Below are positions 42,898 to 52,280 of a stretch of 64,000 nt of DNA, piece by piece. The DNA comes from CAYVTZ01 sp964454685. GTDB taxonomy: Bacteria; Bacillota; Clostridia; Christensenellales; Christensenellaceae. The position numbers and the translations under genes are program-made. Numbering within the stretch: the first letter of the stretch is position 1; each line of letters begins with the position of its first letter. The stretch is taken from NCBI GenBank assembly GCA_964454685.1, contig CAYVTZ010000012.1:1-64000 (forward strand), in the 5' to 3' direction. The notes under the pieces are model-generated. The model worked only from the letters and a program-made list of their open reading frames with translations, was not told where the DNA came from and searched no databases.

Positions 42898-43485
42898 TTG
42901 GAAGAGAACAAAGCGATTCTAAATAAAATTTTAGAGGATGCGCGCTTGCAGGCGGAGGAAATCAACGCACAGGGCGAGGCGCGTGCACAGGAGCAGGGCG
43001 AAGCAGTCAAGCTGGAAGCGCAGGCGCGGGTGCAGGAAATGCAGGACGCGATGCGTAAGACCATTGAAGAGCAGGAGCGTCGTTTTGCCGCCTTGAGCGA
43101 TTTGGAACGCAGAAAAGCGGTGCTGGCTGCACGGCGCGGTTGTTTGGATCACGCGTATGAGCTGTTTGCGGAGCGCGTGTTACAAATGGACGCTGCGGCA
43201 TACGAAGAGTTGCTGTATCGTTGGCTTGCAGAAAACGCAGCGGGTGGCGATGTGCTGTTTGCAGCGCAGCGCGATTGCGGCTACTTTGATCAGGGAAAGC
43301 TGGAACAAAAGGCGACGGACGTGCATTATGGCGGTGTGACCGACCAAGTGAAGACCGGATTTTTGTTACAGCAGGCAGACACGCAGGTGGACTGCTCTGT
43401 GGAGGCTGCGATACTGCGACTGCGCGACGAAGAGGCGCAGGTGGCGCGGGTTTTGTTTGACGAGGCGCAGGAAGGTACGACATGA
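42898..43485 (+). CDS. ntpE: V-type ATPase subunit E
   Basis: The 195-residue stalk subunit has an N-terminal helix (LEENKAILNKILEDARLQAE) and a globular end (AAILRLRDEEAQVARVLFDE). The start is taken as TTG 42898, with AGAGGG 6 bases upstream; GTG or ATG codons at 42835 and 42868 are alternatives but lie outside the usual alignment. The 149-base gap after ntpK has no gene. Its last codons overlap ntpC by ATGA. Confidence 0.9.
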   Translation: MEENKAILNKILEDARLQAEEINAQGEARAQEQGEAVKLEAQARVQEMQDAMRKTIEEQERRFAALSDLERRKAVLAARRGCLDHAYELFAERVLQMDAAAYEELLYRWLAENAAGGDVLFAAQRDCGYFDQGKLEQKATDVHYGGVTDQVKTGFLLQQADTQVDCSVEAAILRLRDEEAQVARVLFDEAQEGTT

Positions 43486-44474
43486 CGAGTTATCCGTTTG
43501 CATCCGCCAGCGTGAAGGCGCGGGAGACCGGGCTGCTCAAGATGGCGCAACTGGACAAAATGATGAATGCTGCCACGCCGCAGGAGGCGTATGGCGCGCT
43601 GCTGGAAACAGGTTATGGCGCGGACGCACTGGCGGAGCAGGTGAAGGACTTTGAGCTGACCATTCGTGCGGAGATGGAGAAGGCATATGCGTTTGTGCAC
43701 AGTGTTTTTCCCGACCCGCGGGTGGAAGAGCTGTTTTTTCTGCGGTTTGATTACCACAACCTCAAGCTGCTGGTGAAGGCTTCTATGCTGGAGCGGGAAG
43801 CAGGCGAGGAAAGTCTGAGCCCATTTGGCACCATATCGTTGGCGACGTTGAAAAGTGCTGTGCTGGAAAAGCGGTACACATCCCTGACCAAGGAAATGGA
43901 ACGTGCGATGAATGACCTTACGCAGCGATTTGCGGTGCGCGAGGACGTCACGTTGGTGGACATGACGCTGGATGGCGCTTACGCGCGGGATATCGTCGAA
44001 CGGCTGGAACATGTTTCGGATGAGGCGGTACGGCGGTATTTTGAAGCGTATTTTGACTTTACCAATGTGATTACGACATTGCGCTTGCAGCAGATGGCGC
44101 GACCGCAGGATATGCTGAAAAAACTGTTGCTACCGGGTGGGAGCATACCGGAACGGTTGTTTATACAGGCGTTGCCGCTGGATCCCGACGAGCAAAAGGC
44201 ATTACTGGCATCCGGCGGATATGCAGAGGCGTTTCGACGCGGATTTGAAGGTCTTGCGGAGACCGGTGGTTTGGAATGGTTTGAAAAGGAGCGGTCGAGC
44301 CTGCTCAATCAAATTCTTTCCGAGGGTGCGGGGGATATGTTCTCGCTGGGGCCGGTGCTGCATTACATGAACGCCAAGGAGAACGAGGCAAATTGCATTC
44401 GTGTGATATTGGCGGGTAAACTGAACCAAATACCGCGGGAGACCATTTCCCGTTTGTGCTTTGAGGTGATGTGA
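43482..44474 (+). CDS. ntpC: V-type ATPase subunit C
   Basis: The 330-residue all-helical subunit links the rotor to the membrane ring. Typical parts are YPFASASVKARETGLL at the start, FFLRFDYHNLKLLVKASML, VTLVDMTLDGAYARDIVERL and the ending ETISRLCFEVM. It is translationally coupled to ntpE. Length and position match Enterococcus NtpC. Confidence 0.92.
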   Translation: MTSYPFASASVKARETGLLKMAQLDKMMNAATPQEAYGALLETGYGADALAEQVKDFELTIRAEMEKAYAFVHSVFPDPRVEELFFLRFDYHNLKLLVKASMLEREAGEESLSPFGTISLATLKSAVLEKRYTSLTKEMERAMNDLTQRFAVREDVTLVDMTLDGAYARDIVERLEHVSDEAVRRYFEAYFDFTNVITTLRLQQMARPQDMLKKLLLPGGSIPERLFIQALPLDPDEQKALLASGGYAEAFRRGFEGLAETGGLEWFEKERSSLLNQILSEGAGDMFSLGPVLHYMNAKENEANCIRVILAGKLNQIPRETISRLCFEVM

Positions 44475-44475
44475 T

Positions 44476-44787
44476 ATGACGGGCAAGATTGCGGTGATCG
44501 GCGACGGGAAGAGTGTTTCCTGTTTTCGTGCGCTGGGGTTTGACACCTTTGACATCGGCGGTTCGGATGCGGGCAGCACGCTGTTTCAGGTTGCCAGTGC
44601 GGGATATGCGATCATCTATATGACTGAGCAGGCGGCTGCCACAGCGCAGGAGATGATTGAGCGCTATGAGCATGAACCGTTTCCGGCAATCATACGCATT
44701 CCATCCAACGTGGGAAGCAACGGCGACGGGATGAAGATGATTGACAAGAATGTGGAAAAAGCGATCGGCAGGGAACTGTTCGAGTAA
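44476..44787 (+). CDS. ntpG: V-type ATPase subunit F (NtpG)
   Basis: The 103-residue central-rotor subunit shows GKIAVIGDGKSVSCFRALGF and GYAIIYMTEQAAATAQEMI, the conserved halves of this small alpha/beta protein. GAGGTGATGTGAT precedes the ATG. It starts 1 base after ntpC and is followed after a gap of 87 bases by ntpA. Confidence 0.93.
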   Translation: MTGKIAVIGDGKSVSCFRALGFDTFDIGGSDAGSTLFQVASAGYAIIYMTEQAAATAQEMIERYEHEPFPAIIRIPSNVGSNGDGMKMIDKNVEKAIGRELFE

Positions 44788-44874
44788 CGCGAAAGACCGG
44801 TTTGGTCTTTGTGAAATCAGTGTGATACGCTCCTGACTATGTGCGGAGCGAAACTGGATAAGGCGGGTAAAAAG

Positions 44875-46641
44875 ATGGATGGCAGAATTGTAAAAGTGTC
44901 GGGACCGCTGATTGTGGCTTCCGGTATGGACGATGCAAGAATGTTTGACGTGGTGCATGTTTCAGATGACGGGCTGATTGGCGAGATCATCGAAATGCGC
45001 GGCGACATGGCATCGATTCAGGTGTATGAGGAAACCAGCGGAATTGGCCCGGGAGACCCGGTGACTTCTTTGGGAGCACCGCTTTCTGTGGAGTTGGGTC
45101 CGGGACTTGTGGAATCCATATTTGACGGAATACAACGTCCTTTGAACCGTATATATGATGCGGTTGGGGATAGAATTGAGCGCGGCGTACATGTTAACGC
45201 ACTTGACCGCGAACGGAGATGGGAGTTTCAAGCTACGGCGCAGGTCGGCGACACGGTTGGTGCGGGCTGCTTTCTTGGATTTGTACAGGAGACACCGCTT
45301 GTAAAACACTGGGTTATGGTGCCCAACGGGATCAGCGGCGAGTTGATACGCGTGGAGAGCGGCTCTTTTACGGTGGAGGACACGGTTGCTGTGATCCGCA
45401 AGGAAAGCGGCGAGGAAGCAAACATCTGCATGATGCAGAAGTGGCCGGTGCGGCGCGGGCGCCCGTATCAAGAGAAAAAGGTTCCCAGTGCGCCAATGAT
45501 GACAGGTCAGCGCACGATTGACATGCTGTTTCCGGTGGCAAAGGGTGGCGTGGCTGCCATTCCGGGTCCGTTTGGCAGTGGAAAAACGGTGGTGCAGCAT
45601 CAGCTTGCAAAGTGGGCGGATGCGCAGATCATTGTATATGTAGGCTGCGGAGAGCGCGGCAACGAAATGACGGACGTTTTGCAGGAGTTCCCTGAACTGA
45701 AGGATCCGCGCAGCGGCGAGCCGCTGATGAGACGTACCGTGCTGATTGCAAACACATCCGATATGCCGGTGGCGGCGCGCGAAGCGTCCATTTACACCGG
45801 TATCACGATTGCGGAGTATTTCCGCGACATGGGCTATCAGGTTGCCATCATGGCAGACTCGACCTCTCGTTGGGCGGAGGCGTTGCGTGAGATTTCAGGA
45901 CGCCTGGAAGAAATGCCCGGTGAAGAAGGATATCCCGCATATCTATCTTCGCGCCTGGCAGAATTTTATGAGCGCGCAGGCGAAGTGGTGTGCAACGGCG
46001 GTGATGGCAGAACGGGAGCGGTCAGTGCGATCGGTGCGGTTTCTCCGCCCGGTGGTGATATCTCGGAGCCTGTATCGCAGGGCACATTGCGCATTGTCAA
46101 GGTGTTTTGGGGTCTTTCGGCAGAGCTTGCATACCGCAGGCATTTCCCGGCGATTGACTGGCTGACTTCCTATTCGCTGTATGCGGATGAAGTAGGCGCA
46201 TGGTGTGACGCGAACATCGCGGAGGACTGGAGAAGCATGCGGCAGCAGGCGCTGGCACTGTTGCAGGAGGAAGCCGAGCTGGAGGAAGTGATTCGACTGG
46301 TGGGCATCGATGCTCTTTCGCAGGGTGACCGTTTGAAAATTGAGGCGGCACGCAGTGTGCGCGAAGATTTCTTGCAGCAGGACGCATTCGATAGCGTGGA
46401 TTCCTACGCATCCGGCAAGAAGCAAGCGATGATGCTGCGCGTGGTGCTGGGTTACTACAAATGTGCAACAAGCGCCTTGGAAAGCGGCATGGCACTTTCC
46501 GAATTGCTGGAATTGCCTGTGCGCGAATCCATTGCACGGTTTAAATTTGTTTCGGAAAATGAAATCGATCAGAAATATCAGGAAATCACCGCCGCACTTG
46601 TGCAACAGACCAAAACGGCGGGTTTGGACGGAGGTGTGTAA
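44875..46641 (+). CDS. ntpA: V-type ATPase catalytic subunit A
   Basis: The 588-residue catalytic subunit hydrolyses or makes ATP. It has the P-loop GPFGSGKTVVQHQ (about residues 231-243), the non-homologous insert after residue 110, Walker B in YQVAIMADSTSRWAEALREI, and the GEEGYPAYLSSRLAEFYERAG block. Start 44875 (MDGRIVKVSGPL) matches known N-termini; the frame extends back to 44839. It precedes ntpB by 3 bases. Confidence 0.97.
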   Translation: MDGRIVKVSGPLIVASGMDDARMFDVVHVSDDGLIGEIIEMRGDMASIQVYEETSGIGPGDPVTSLGAPLSVELGPGLVESIFDGIQRPLNRIYDAVGDRIERGVHVNALDRERRWEFQATAQVGDTVGAGCFLGFVQETPLVKHWVMVPNGISGELIRVESGSFTVEDTVAVIRKESGEEANICMMQKWPVRRGRPYQEKKVPSAPMMTGQRTIDMLFPVAKGGVAAIPGPFGSGKTVVQHQLAKWADAQIIVYVGCGERGNEMTDVLQEFPELKDPRSGEPLMRRTVLIANTSDMPVAAREASIYTGITIAEYFRDMGYQVAIMADSTSRWAEALREISGRLEEMPGEEGYPAYLSSRLAEFYERAGEVVCNGGDGRTGAVSAIGAVSPPGGDISEPVSQGTLRIVKVFWGLSAELAYRRHFPAIDWLTSYSLYADEVGAWCDANIAEDWRSMRQQALALLQEEAELEEVIRLVGIDALSQGDRLKIEAARSVREDFLQQDAFDSVDSYASGKKQAMMLRVVLGYYKCATSALESGMALSELLELPVRESIARFKFVSENEIDQKYQEITAALVQQTKTAGLDGGV

Positions 46642-46644
46642 GCG

Positions 46645-48021
46645 GTGCGCAAAGAATATAAGACCATACGCGAGGTGGTAGGCCCGCTGATGGTGGTAGA
46701 CGGCGTAGAAGGCGTGACGTATGACGAATTGGTAGAGATTCGCCAGCAAGACGGAGAAATCCGTATGGGTAAGGTGCTGGAAATCAACGGGTCACGCGCA
46801 ATGGTACAGTTGTTTGAGAACTCGCGAGGGTTGCTCATGAAAACGAGTACCGTGAAATTTTTGGGACATGCGATGGAGCTTGGCGTGTCGGAGGACATGC
46901 TGGGTCGCGTATTTGACGGTATGGGAACTCCCATTGATGGCGGACCTGCCATTATTCCCGAGAAGCGCATGAACATCAATGGCGCTCCTTTGAATCCGTA
47001 TGCGCGGGATTACCCGTCCGAGTTTATACAGACGGGCGTTTCGGCGATTGACGGGCTGAACACGCTGGTGCGTGGACAGAAGCTGCCGGTGTTTTCTGCA
47101 TCCGGCTTGCCACACGCGCAGCTTGCGGCGCAGATCGCGCGGCAATCCAAAGTGTTGGGCGGCGAGAGCAACTTTGCGGTGGTATTTGCCGCAATCGGCA
47201 TTACCTTTGAGGAGGCGGAGTTCTTTATCTCTGACTTCCGCAAGACAGGCGCAATCAACCGTACGGTGCTCTTCATCAATTTGGCGAACGACTCGGCGGT
47301 GGAACGTATTGCCGTACCGCGCATGGCGCTGACGGCAGCAGAATATTTGGCGTACGAGCGTGGCATGCATGTGTTGGTCATTATGACGGACATCACAAAC
47401 TACGCGGAGGCGCTGCGTGAAGTGTCTGCGGCGCGTAAAGAGGTGCCGGGCAGAAGAGGATATCCGGGATATCTGTACACGGATCTTGCGACGATGTATG
47501 AACGCGCAGGCCGTATCAAAGGGAAACCCGGCTCAATTACGCAGATTCCTATTTTGACCATGCCGGAGGATGACAAGACGCATCCGATTCCTGACCTTAC
47601 AGGATACATTACGGAAGGGCAGATTATCCTTTCACGCGAACTATACCGCAAAGGCATTGCGCCACCCATTGACGTGCTGCCGTCGCTGTCTCGTTTGAAG
47701 GACAAGGGAATCGGAGCCGGAAAGACAAGGGAAGATCACGCAAGCACGATGAATCAGATTTTTGCGGCGTATGCGCGTGGCAAAGAGGCCAAGGAACTGG
47801 CTGTCATTTTGGGTGATGCGGCACTTTCAGACATGGACAAGCTGTATGCAAAATTTGCGGATCGGTTTGAGACGGAATATGTTTCGCAGGGGTACGAGAC
47901 CAATCGTACCATTGAGGAGACATTGAATCTTGGCTGGAAGCTGCTGGGATTACTGCCCAAAACGGAACTCAAGCGTATTCGTGACGATATGATCGAGCGT
48001 TATTATCAAAAAGAGGAATAA
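46645..48021 (+). CDS. ntpB: V-type ATPase non-catalytic subunit B
   Basis: The 458-residue subunit starts at a GTG with GGAGGTGTG upstream. It lacks a functional P-loop (FSASGLPHAQLAAQI), as expected, but keeps the core (MTDITNYAEALREVSAARKE, PGRRGYPGYLYTDLATMYER). It lies between ntpA and ntpD. Length and order match the Enterococcus operon. Confidence 0.97.
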   Translation: MRKEYKTIREVVGPLMVVDGVEGVTYDELVEIRQQDGEIRMGKVLEINGSRAMVQLFENSRGLLMKTSTVKFLGHAMELGVSEDMLGRVFDGMGTPIDGGPAIIPEKRMNINGAPLNPYARDYPSEFIQTGVSAIDGLNTLVRGQKLPVFSASGLPHAQLAAQIARQSKVLGGESNFAVVFAAIGITFEEAEFFISDFRKTGAINRTVLFINLANDSAVERIAVPRMALTAAEYLAYERGMHVLVIMTDITNYAEALREVSAARKEVPGRRGYPGYLYTDLATMYERAGRIKGKPGSITQIPILTMPEDDKTHPIPDLTGYITEGQIILSRELYRKGIAPPIDVLPSLSRLKDKGIGAGKTREDHASTMNQIFAAYARGKEAKELAVILGDAALSDMDKLYAKFADRFETEYVSQGYETNRTIEETLNLGWKLLGLLPKTELKRIRDDMIERYYQKEE

Positions 48022-48023
48022 GC

Positions 48024-48650
48024 ATGAAACTGCTTCGCGTAAACCCCACCCGTATGGAACTGACGCGGCTGAAAAAGCGGCTGAAAGTTGCGGTAAAGGG
48101 GCACAAACTGTTGAAAGATAAATGCGACGAGATGGTGCGCCGTTTTATGGAGATCATCCGTGAGAACCGTGTGCTTCGGCGTGATATGGAGCAGAAGCTT
48201 TCGGATGCGCAGCGTGAGTTTGCGATTGCAGGCATGTATGCGCAGCCGGACGGCTTGGAGTTGGCGTTTTTAGCGCCGGTACGGCAAATTTCTGTGCTGG
48301 CGGAGCGCCAAAATATCATGGGCGTTGTGGTACCTAAGCTTTCGCAGTCGGAAGAGAGTGGTTCGGAGACCGAGTTTTTGCCTTATGGTATGCTGGAAAC
48401 TCCGGCGGGAATGGACGCTGCGGTGAGTAAGCTTTCGGATGTATTCCCCGTGATGCTGCGGCTTGCCGAGGTGGAAAAAACATGCAGTATGCTGGCGGAT
48501 GAAATCGAGAAAACACGGCGACGCGTCAATGCGCTGGAGTATGTGCTGATTCCGCAGCTAAAGGATACCATCAAATACATCACCATGAAGTTGGATGAGA
48601 ATGAGCGCGGCAATTTGGTGCGGCTGATTAAGTTTAAGGCGAAAGGCTGA
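48024..48650 (+). CDS. ntpD: V-type ATPase subunit D
   Basis: The 208-residue rotor-shaft subunit is a long antiparallel coiled coil with the start LLRVNPTRMELTRLKKRL and end RRRVNALEYVLIPQLKDTI. It is the last gene of the operon, 2 bases after ntpB, before a strong terminator. Extra genes seen in some species (ntpH, ntpJ) are not present. Confidence 0.95.
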   Translation: MKLLRVNPTRMELTRLKKRLKVAVKGHKLLKDKCDEMVRRFMEIIRENRVLRRDMEQKLSDAQREFAIAGMYAQPDGLELAFLAPVRQISVLAERQNIMGVVVPKLSQSEESGSETEFLPYGMLETPAGMDAAVSKLSDVFPVMLRLAEVEKTCSMLADEIEKTRRRVNALEYVLIPQLKDTIKYITMKLDENERGNLVRLIKFKAKG

Positions 48651-48679
48651 GAGACTCATTCGAAATTGATTGTACGGAC

Positions 48680-48710
48680 AAGCCCTTCTGCGTCAGCAGA
48701 AGGGCTTTGT
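48680..48710. terminator. intrinsic terminator after the V-ATPase operon
   Basis: AAGCCCTTCTGC and GCAGAAGGGCTT are perfect 12-base arms with loop GTCA, followed by TTGTTG. It may also serve the opposing envelope operon. Confidence 0.85.
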
Positions 48711-48819
48711 TGTATCGCTTAAGACCATTTTAGAAGGGAGCAAAGCGTTGCGCGCCGGTGGGGTACAACAGTGTGACGGCTGAACAAAACGCTTGTCACA
48801 TCATGACGTTGGCGCAAAG

Positions 48820-50058
48820 TTACGCAGTTTCCCCGGTAGGTGCTGCGCTTGCGGCAGGGTCGAGGGAAGGCGTTGCACTGACAGTTGGATCGGGAGCAAC
48901 CGTGGGATCTGCACTCGCATCCGCGCTCGGTGTTGCGGTGGCATCGGGTGCGGCGCTTGGTTCAGGTGTTTCTGTCGGGGTTGGTGTTGCGGTGAAGCGC
49001 GCGTCAGTGGAGTGGTTTTCGGCAGGGGTTTCTGCGGGAATACCCACCAGCTCAACAGGTACCTGCTTGCTTTGCAGTGCCGTGCCATTTTGCAGATGCG
49101 CGATCAAATCCTCGGTTGCCTGTTGCACTGCCTTTTGAGAAAAGCCGGGGAACACCGCCATGATCTGCGGTTCGCTGGTGTGGGCGTTTGCGACGTCGCT
49201 GTTACCTTGCGCGCTGAAAATCTCAAAATCAGTGCGTCCTGCCTGCTTCATGACTTCGTAAATCTGCATGGCAAATTCGGAGGTTTCTGCCAAGATACCA
49301 TCCAAACGACCGGGCGGATTTTCTTCGAGCACGGTGCCCAGCCACGCGGAAAGAGTGCCCGCCGGAGCGGTGCTTTCCTCGGGAGTTTCGCCCGCTGACG
49401 CATCTTCCGCATCCGCAGACGGTACAGCAGTGGGCAACGGTGCAATTTGAGACCATGTATCGACGGGGAATATTTTCCCTGCCCGCCGGGAGGCGTCATA
49501 TGCTTGTGCAAGCTCACTATTTGCATCCGTGAATGCAGCCAGCAAGCGCACGGGTGCTTCGTGCGGGGGATAGCTTAGCGCCGCGTCTACCAGCTCCTGT
49601 GTGAAGGTGGCGTCGGCGGGGGTATAGCATATGGCGCGTTCGTCTGCTTCGTTTGTGATCCACAGAACCGGCACCTCTTCTTCCAATATCTTTGGTGCGA
49701 GGATGGATGTGGCGGTGACGATGCCAACAAGGTTTGGCACCTCTGCCAAGCCCGCTGCGCCGCGCAGATACTGAACGCCAAAGCCGCTTTCTGATGCGGT
49801 GCGCATGGAGGGTTCGAACATCGCTTCATCACTGCCGACAAACGCAATGGTATCCGGGGCAGCCGGTTGCCCCGGCGTGGGCTGAGCCGAATCGGGCGCG
49901 GCAGGATCAGAAGCTGTGTCCGGCGAGGCTGCATCGTCCGGTGTGGTGGAGGATGGTTTTTGCAACAGTTTTAGCCCGCTTGCCGTAGGAATCGCGGCAC
50001 AGGCGACAATGGATGCGCAAAGGCAACCAATCAAAAAAATCAAAAATATCTTTTTCAT
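48820..50058 (-). CDS. periplasmic-binding-protein-like lipoprotein with C-terminal low-complexity tail
   Basis: The 412-residue product has a lipobox (IVAC). A Pro/Ala/Thr/Asp-rich linker leads to a domain of about 240 residues with the type I binding-protein look (TIAFVGSDEAMFEPSMRTA, LVGIVTATSILAPKI, VPVLWITNEADERA). It ends in a roughly 60-residue PTPTETPEPSAAPDA tail, unusual at the C-terminus. Start 50058 overlaps the transpeptidase stop by ATGA, so the two are coupled. No transporter genes adjoin. Function unknown, perhaps wall-associated sensing. Confidence 0.8.
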   Translation of the reverse strand: MKKIFLIFLIGCLCASIVACAAIPTASGLKLLQKPSSTTPDDAASPDTASDPAAPDSAQPTPGQPAAPDTIAFVGSDEAMFEPSMRTASESGFGVQYLRGAAGLAEVPNLVGIVTATSILAPKILEEEVPVLWITNEADERAICYTPADATFTQELVDAALSYPPHEAPVRLLAAFTDANSELAQAYDASRRAGKIFPVDTWSQIAPLPTAVPSADAEDASAGETPEESTAPAGTLSAWLGTVLEENPPGRLDGILAETSEFAMQIYEVMKQAGRTDFEIFSAQGNSDVANAHTSEPQIMAVFPGFSQKAVQQATEDLIAHLQNGTALQSKQVPVELVGIPAETPAENHSTDARFTATPTPTETPEPSAAPDATATPSADASADPTVAPDPTVSATPSLDPAASAAPTGETA

Positions 50059-51098
50059 TCGCGGATCAACCCCCATCCCTGACGCAAGCTTTTGTTGCGC
50101 ACATAACCGACTTCATCAAAATACTGCACTTTGGAGTACTCTTCGCCTTGCTCAAGCACTTTGACGGAATAGAACGCGGGAATCTTCACGATTTTTTCAG
50201 CATCTTTATTGGGTGATTTTAGCATCCAAGTGTGGTCACGCATGGTGTACGCTTGATCGTTTGCGACTACTTTGCCTTTTTCGGGCGTGAGATAAGCGGT
50301 GAGGATATAACCCTCCTTGCCGTTGTAGAGCGCCTTGCACCAAGGATCGCCCAGTTGAAGCATGGTGACTTCATCGCCTTCTTTGAGATATTTGACCACG
50401 CGGTCGTTATTGCCGTTGCCGGTGCGCAGAGGCGCATCGTTTTTCGTGACCCACGCGGCGGGGTCGGGCAAGGGGTCTTCATCATAGATCGTTTTCTGGA
50501 AGGTGTTATATTCGTCAAAGGAAAGCCGGTTGCGCAGCTTTGCCTTGGTTTCGGGATCACGTTTTTCCGTAGCGGAAATGTTGATGGTGGTACCCTCGGG
50601 AATATTGTAATACAGCCACTTGGCATCCTCGACATAACAGCGGATGCAGCCATGCGAAAGATTTTTCCCGAGATTTTGATAAGGGCTGCTTTTGAGCGTA
50701 TTGACATCGCGCTTGCTGTACATGATGGAGTGAAAGAAAATACCACTCACCACCTGCGTCCAATAGCGCGCAAAGGTTCCGTCAAAGCTGGCGAAATCAC
50801 CGAAGCGTTCGCGCCCGCCGCCCATTTTCCACACGCCGGTAGGTGTGGGGGTGCCGTAGGGGAACTTTGCAGTGGGGGCAAAGCTGCCCGTTGTGACCAA
50901 AAATTGACGCGCGATTTTGGTATATTCGCCGTTTTCATCCTTCTCATACACAGTACAAAACTGGTTGTTGATATCCAGCAGAATGTAATATTTGTCCGGA
51001 TCGGTATTTTTCTGAGGGTCAAACGCAAGTGTGCTGCCGCCAAACAGGAAGCTGAACAGAAAAACAAGGCTCAGCAGCAGCAGTATGAATTTTTTCAT
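50055..51098 (-). CDS. L,D-transpeptidase with SH3-like domains
   Basis: The 347-residue exported protein has a signal peptide and an L,D-transpeptidase (YkuD) domain whose catalytic motif is SHGCIRCYVEDAKWLYY (Cys near residue 151). Two SH3-like repeats follow (DEVTMLQLGDPWCKALYNGKEGYI and YSKVQYFDEVGYVRNKS). The enzyme makes 3-3 crosslinks or modifies stem peptides of peptidoglycan. Start 51098 follows GAAGGAGGAATC. Its promoter contains a 12-bp palindrome. Confidence 0.9.
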   Translation of the reverse strand: MKKFILLLLSLVFLFSFLFGGSTLAFDPQKNTDPDKYYILLDINNQFCTVYEKDENGEYTKIARQFLVTTGSFAPTAKFPYGTPTPTGVWKMGGGRERFGDFASFDGTFARYWTQVVSGIFFHSIMYSKRDVNTLKSSPYQNLGKNLSHGCIRCYVEDAKWLYYNIPEGTTINISATEKRDPETKAKLRNRLSFDEYNTFQKTIYDEDPLPDPAAWVTKNDAPLRTGNGNNDRVVKYLKEGDEVTMLQLGDPWCKALYNGKEGYILTAYLTPEKGKVVANDQAYTMRDHTWMLKSPNKDAEKIVKIPAFYSVKVLEQGEEYSKVQYFDEVGYVRNKSLRQGWGLIRE

Positions 51099-51186
51099 GA
51101 TTCCTCCTTCAAATGAGTTCATGATGTATGCCGGCAAGAAAAAAGCAAGTGATGGCGACAAACACCATAAGATACAAACATGTTTT

Positions 51187-51215
51187 AACTTACATGATAT
51201 CATGCGGCTTGTCAA
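51187..51215 (-). promoter_or_regulatory. promoter with internal palindrome before the transpeptidase operon
   Basis: On the minus strand TTGACA and TAAGTT are 17 bases apart. The spacer contains the perfect palindrome CATGATATCATG (51193-51204), a likely regulator site. Confidence 0.6.
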
Positions 51216-51237
51216 TATAATATAGAAGAAAAGTTAC

Positions 51238-51271
51238 AAGAAAAAGGTACCCGGATTGCCCCGGATACCTT
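51238..51271 (-). terminator. intrinsic terminator after the class II aldolase
   Basis: AAGGTATCCGG and CCGGGTACCTT pair with one mismatch around a 6-base loop; T-rich sequence follows on the minus strand. Confidence 0.75.
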
Positions 51272-51302
51272 GAAATTGCGTGGTGTGGCGCTTTATGAAA
51301 AA

Positions 51303-52214
51303 TCAGCCAAACAAAAGGGTGCGCGTATCTTTGATGCACAAAAATTCGCGGATGACCCAGCAGGTTTTTTCGTAGGTAGCAAGCTGCGCTTTTTCTACAT
51401 CGCCGCCTGTTTTTTCCATTGCCTGCTCATACGCCTGACGGATTTCCGTGCCGACGTTGATTTTGGAGATGCCTGCCTTGATGGAATCCAAAATACACTG
51501 CTGGTTGATGCCGGAGCCGCCGTGCAACACGAGAGGCTTACCGGTTGCCGCTTTGAGTGCTGCGATATGCTCGATATCCAGCCGCGCTTCCGGCTTTTTC
51601 TGGTGGCGTGTGGCTTCCGCGACTGCACCGTGGATGTTGCCGACTGCAACGGAAAGCCAATCGCAACCGCTTTGCTGCGCGAACTGCTTTGCTTCCTCAA
51701 GATCGGTAAATCCTTTTTTTGAGGCGAAGATTTCTTCATAGGGCGGGATTTCACCGCTTTCATGACCCATGACCGCACCCAGCTCGCTTTCGCAGGGGAT
51801 TCCTGCCGCATGCGCCGCGTCTGCGACTTCTTTGGTAGCGGCGATGTTGCCAGCGAGATCAAGGCGTGATGCGTCGATCATGACGGACTGATAGCCCGCA
51901 TCGATCGCGCGCTTGATGTAGGACATATAATCGACCTCTTTATAATCTTCATCAATGACGGGAACGTGATCGAGGTGCAGCATGGTGTGCAGCTCGTTTT
52001 TATATTTTTCATATTCCGCTGCGACCTGCTCTAGGCTACCGGAACCGAATTTCTCCCATTCCACGCGCGCAACCTGAATCATGGCGAGGGAATTGTTGTC
52101 CACGACAGCCTTTACGACGGGCTGCACCATGGGCAGATAGGGGATGTTATATGCCGGAATCACCGTGCCTTTTTCCATTGCCTTTAAGACGACTTCTGCT
52201 GTTTTAAAACTCAT
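51303..52214 (-). CDS. class II fructose-bisphosphate/ketose aldolase
   Basis: The 303-residue zinc enzyme cleaves a ketose bisphosphate. It has AYNIPYLPMVQPVVKAV, LHLDHVPVIDEDYK, SVMIDASRLDLAGNIA, the signature ESELGAVMGHESGE, AVGNIHGAV and LHGGSGINQQCI. Zinc and substrate ligands His and Glu lie in these blocks. It could be fructose-1,6-bisphosphate or tagatose-type (GatY/KbaY). It stands alone with its own terminator. Confidence 0.9.
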   Translation of the reverse strand: MSFKTAEVVLKAMEKGTVIPAYNIPYLPMVQPVVKAVVDNNSLAMIQVARVEWEKFGSGSLEQVAAEYEKYKNELHTMLHLDHVPVIDEDYKEVDYMSYIKRAIDAGYQSVMIDASRLDLAGNIAATKEVADAAHAAGIPCESELGAVMGHESGEIPPYEEIFASKKGFTDLEEAKQFAQQSGCDWLSVAVGNIHGAVAEATRHQKKPEARLDIEHIAALKAATGKPLVLHGGSGINQQCILDSIKAGISKINVGTEIRQAYEQAMEKTGGDVEKAQLATYEKTCWVIREFLCIKDTRTLLFG

Positions 52215-52280
52215 ACCAAAATTCCTTTCGCTTTCCCAAGACTTTATATTTTTTGCGCTGACGCGCTGTGTAACAAAGGA

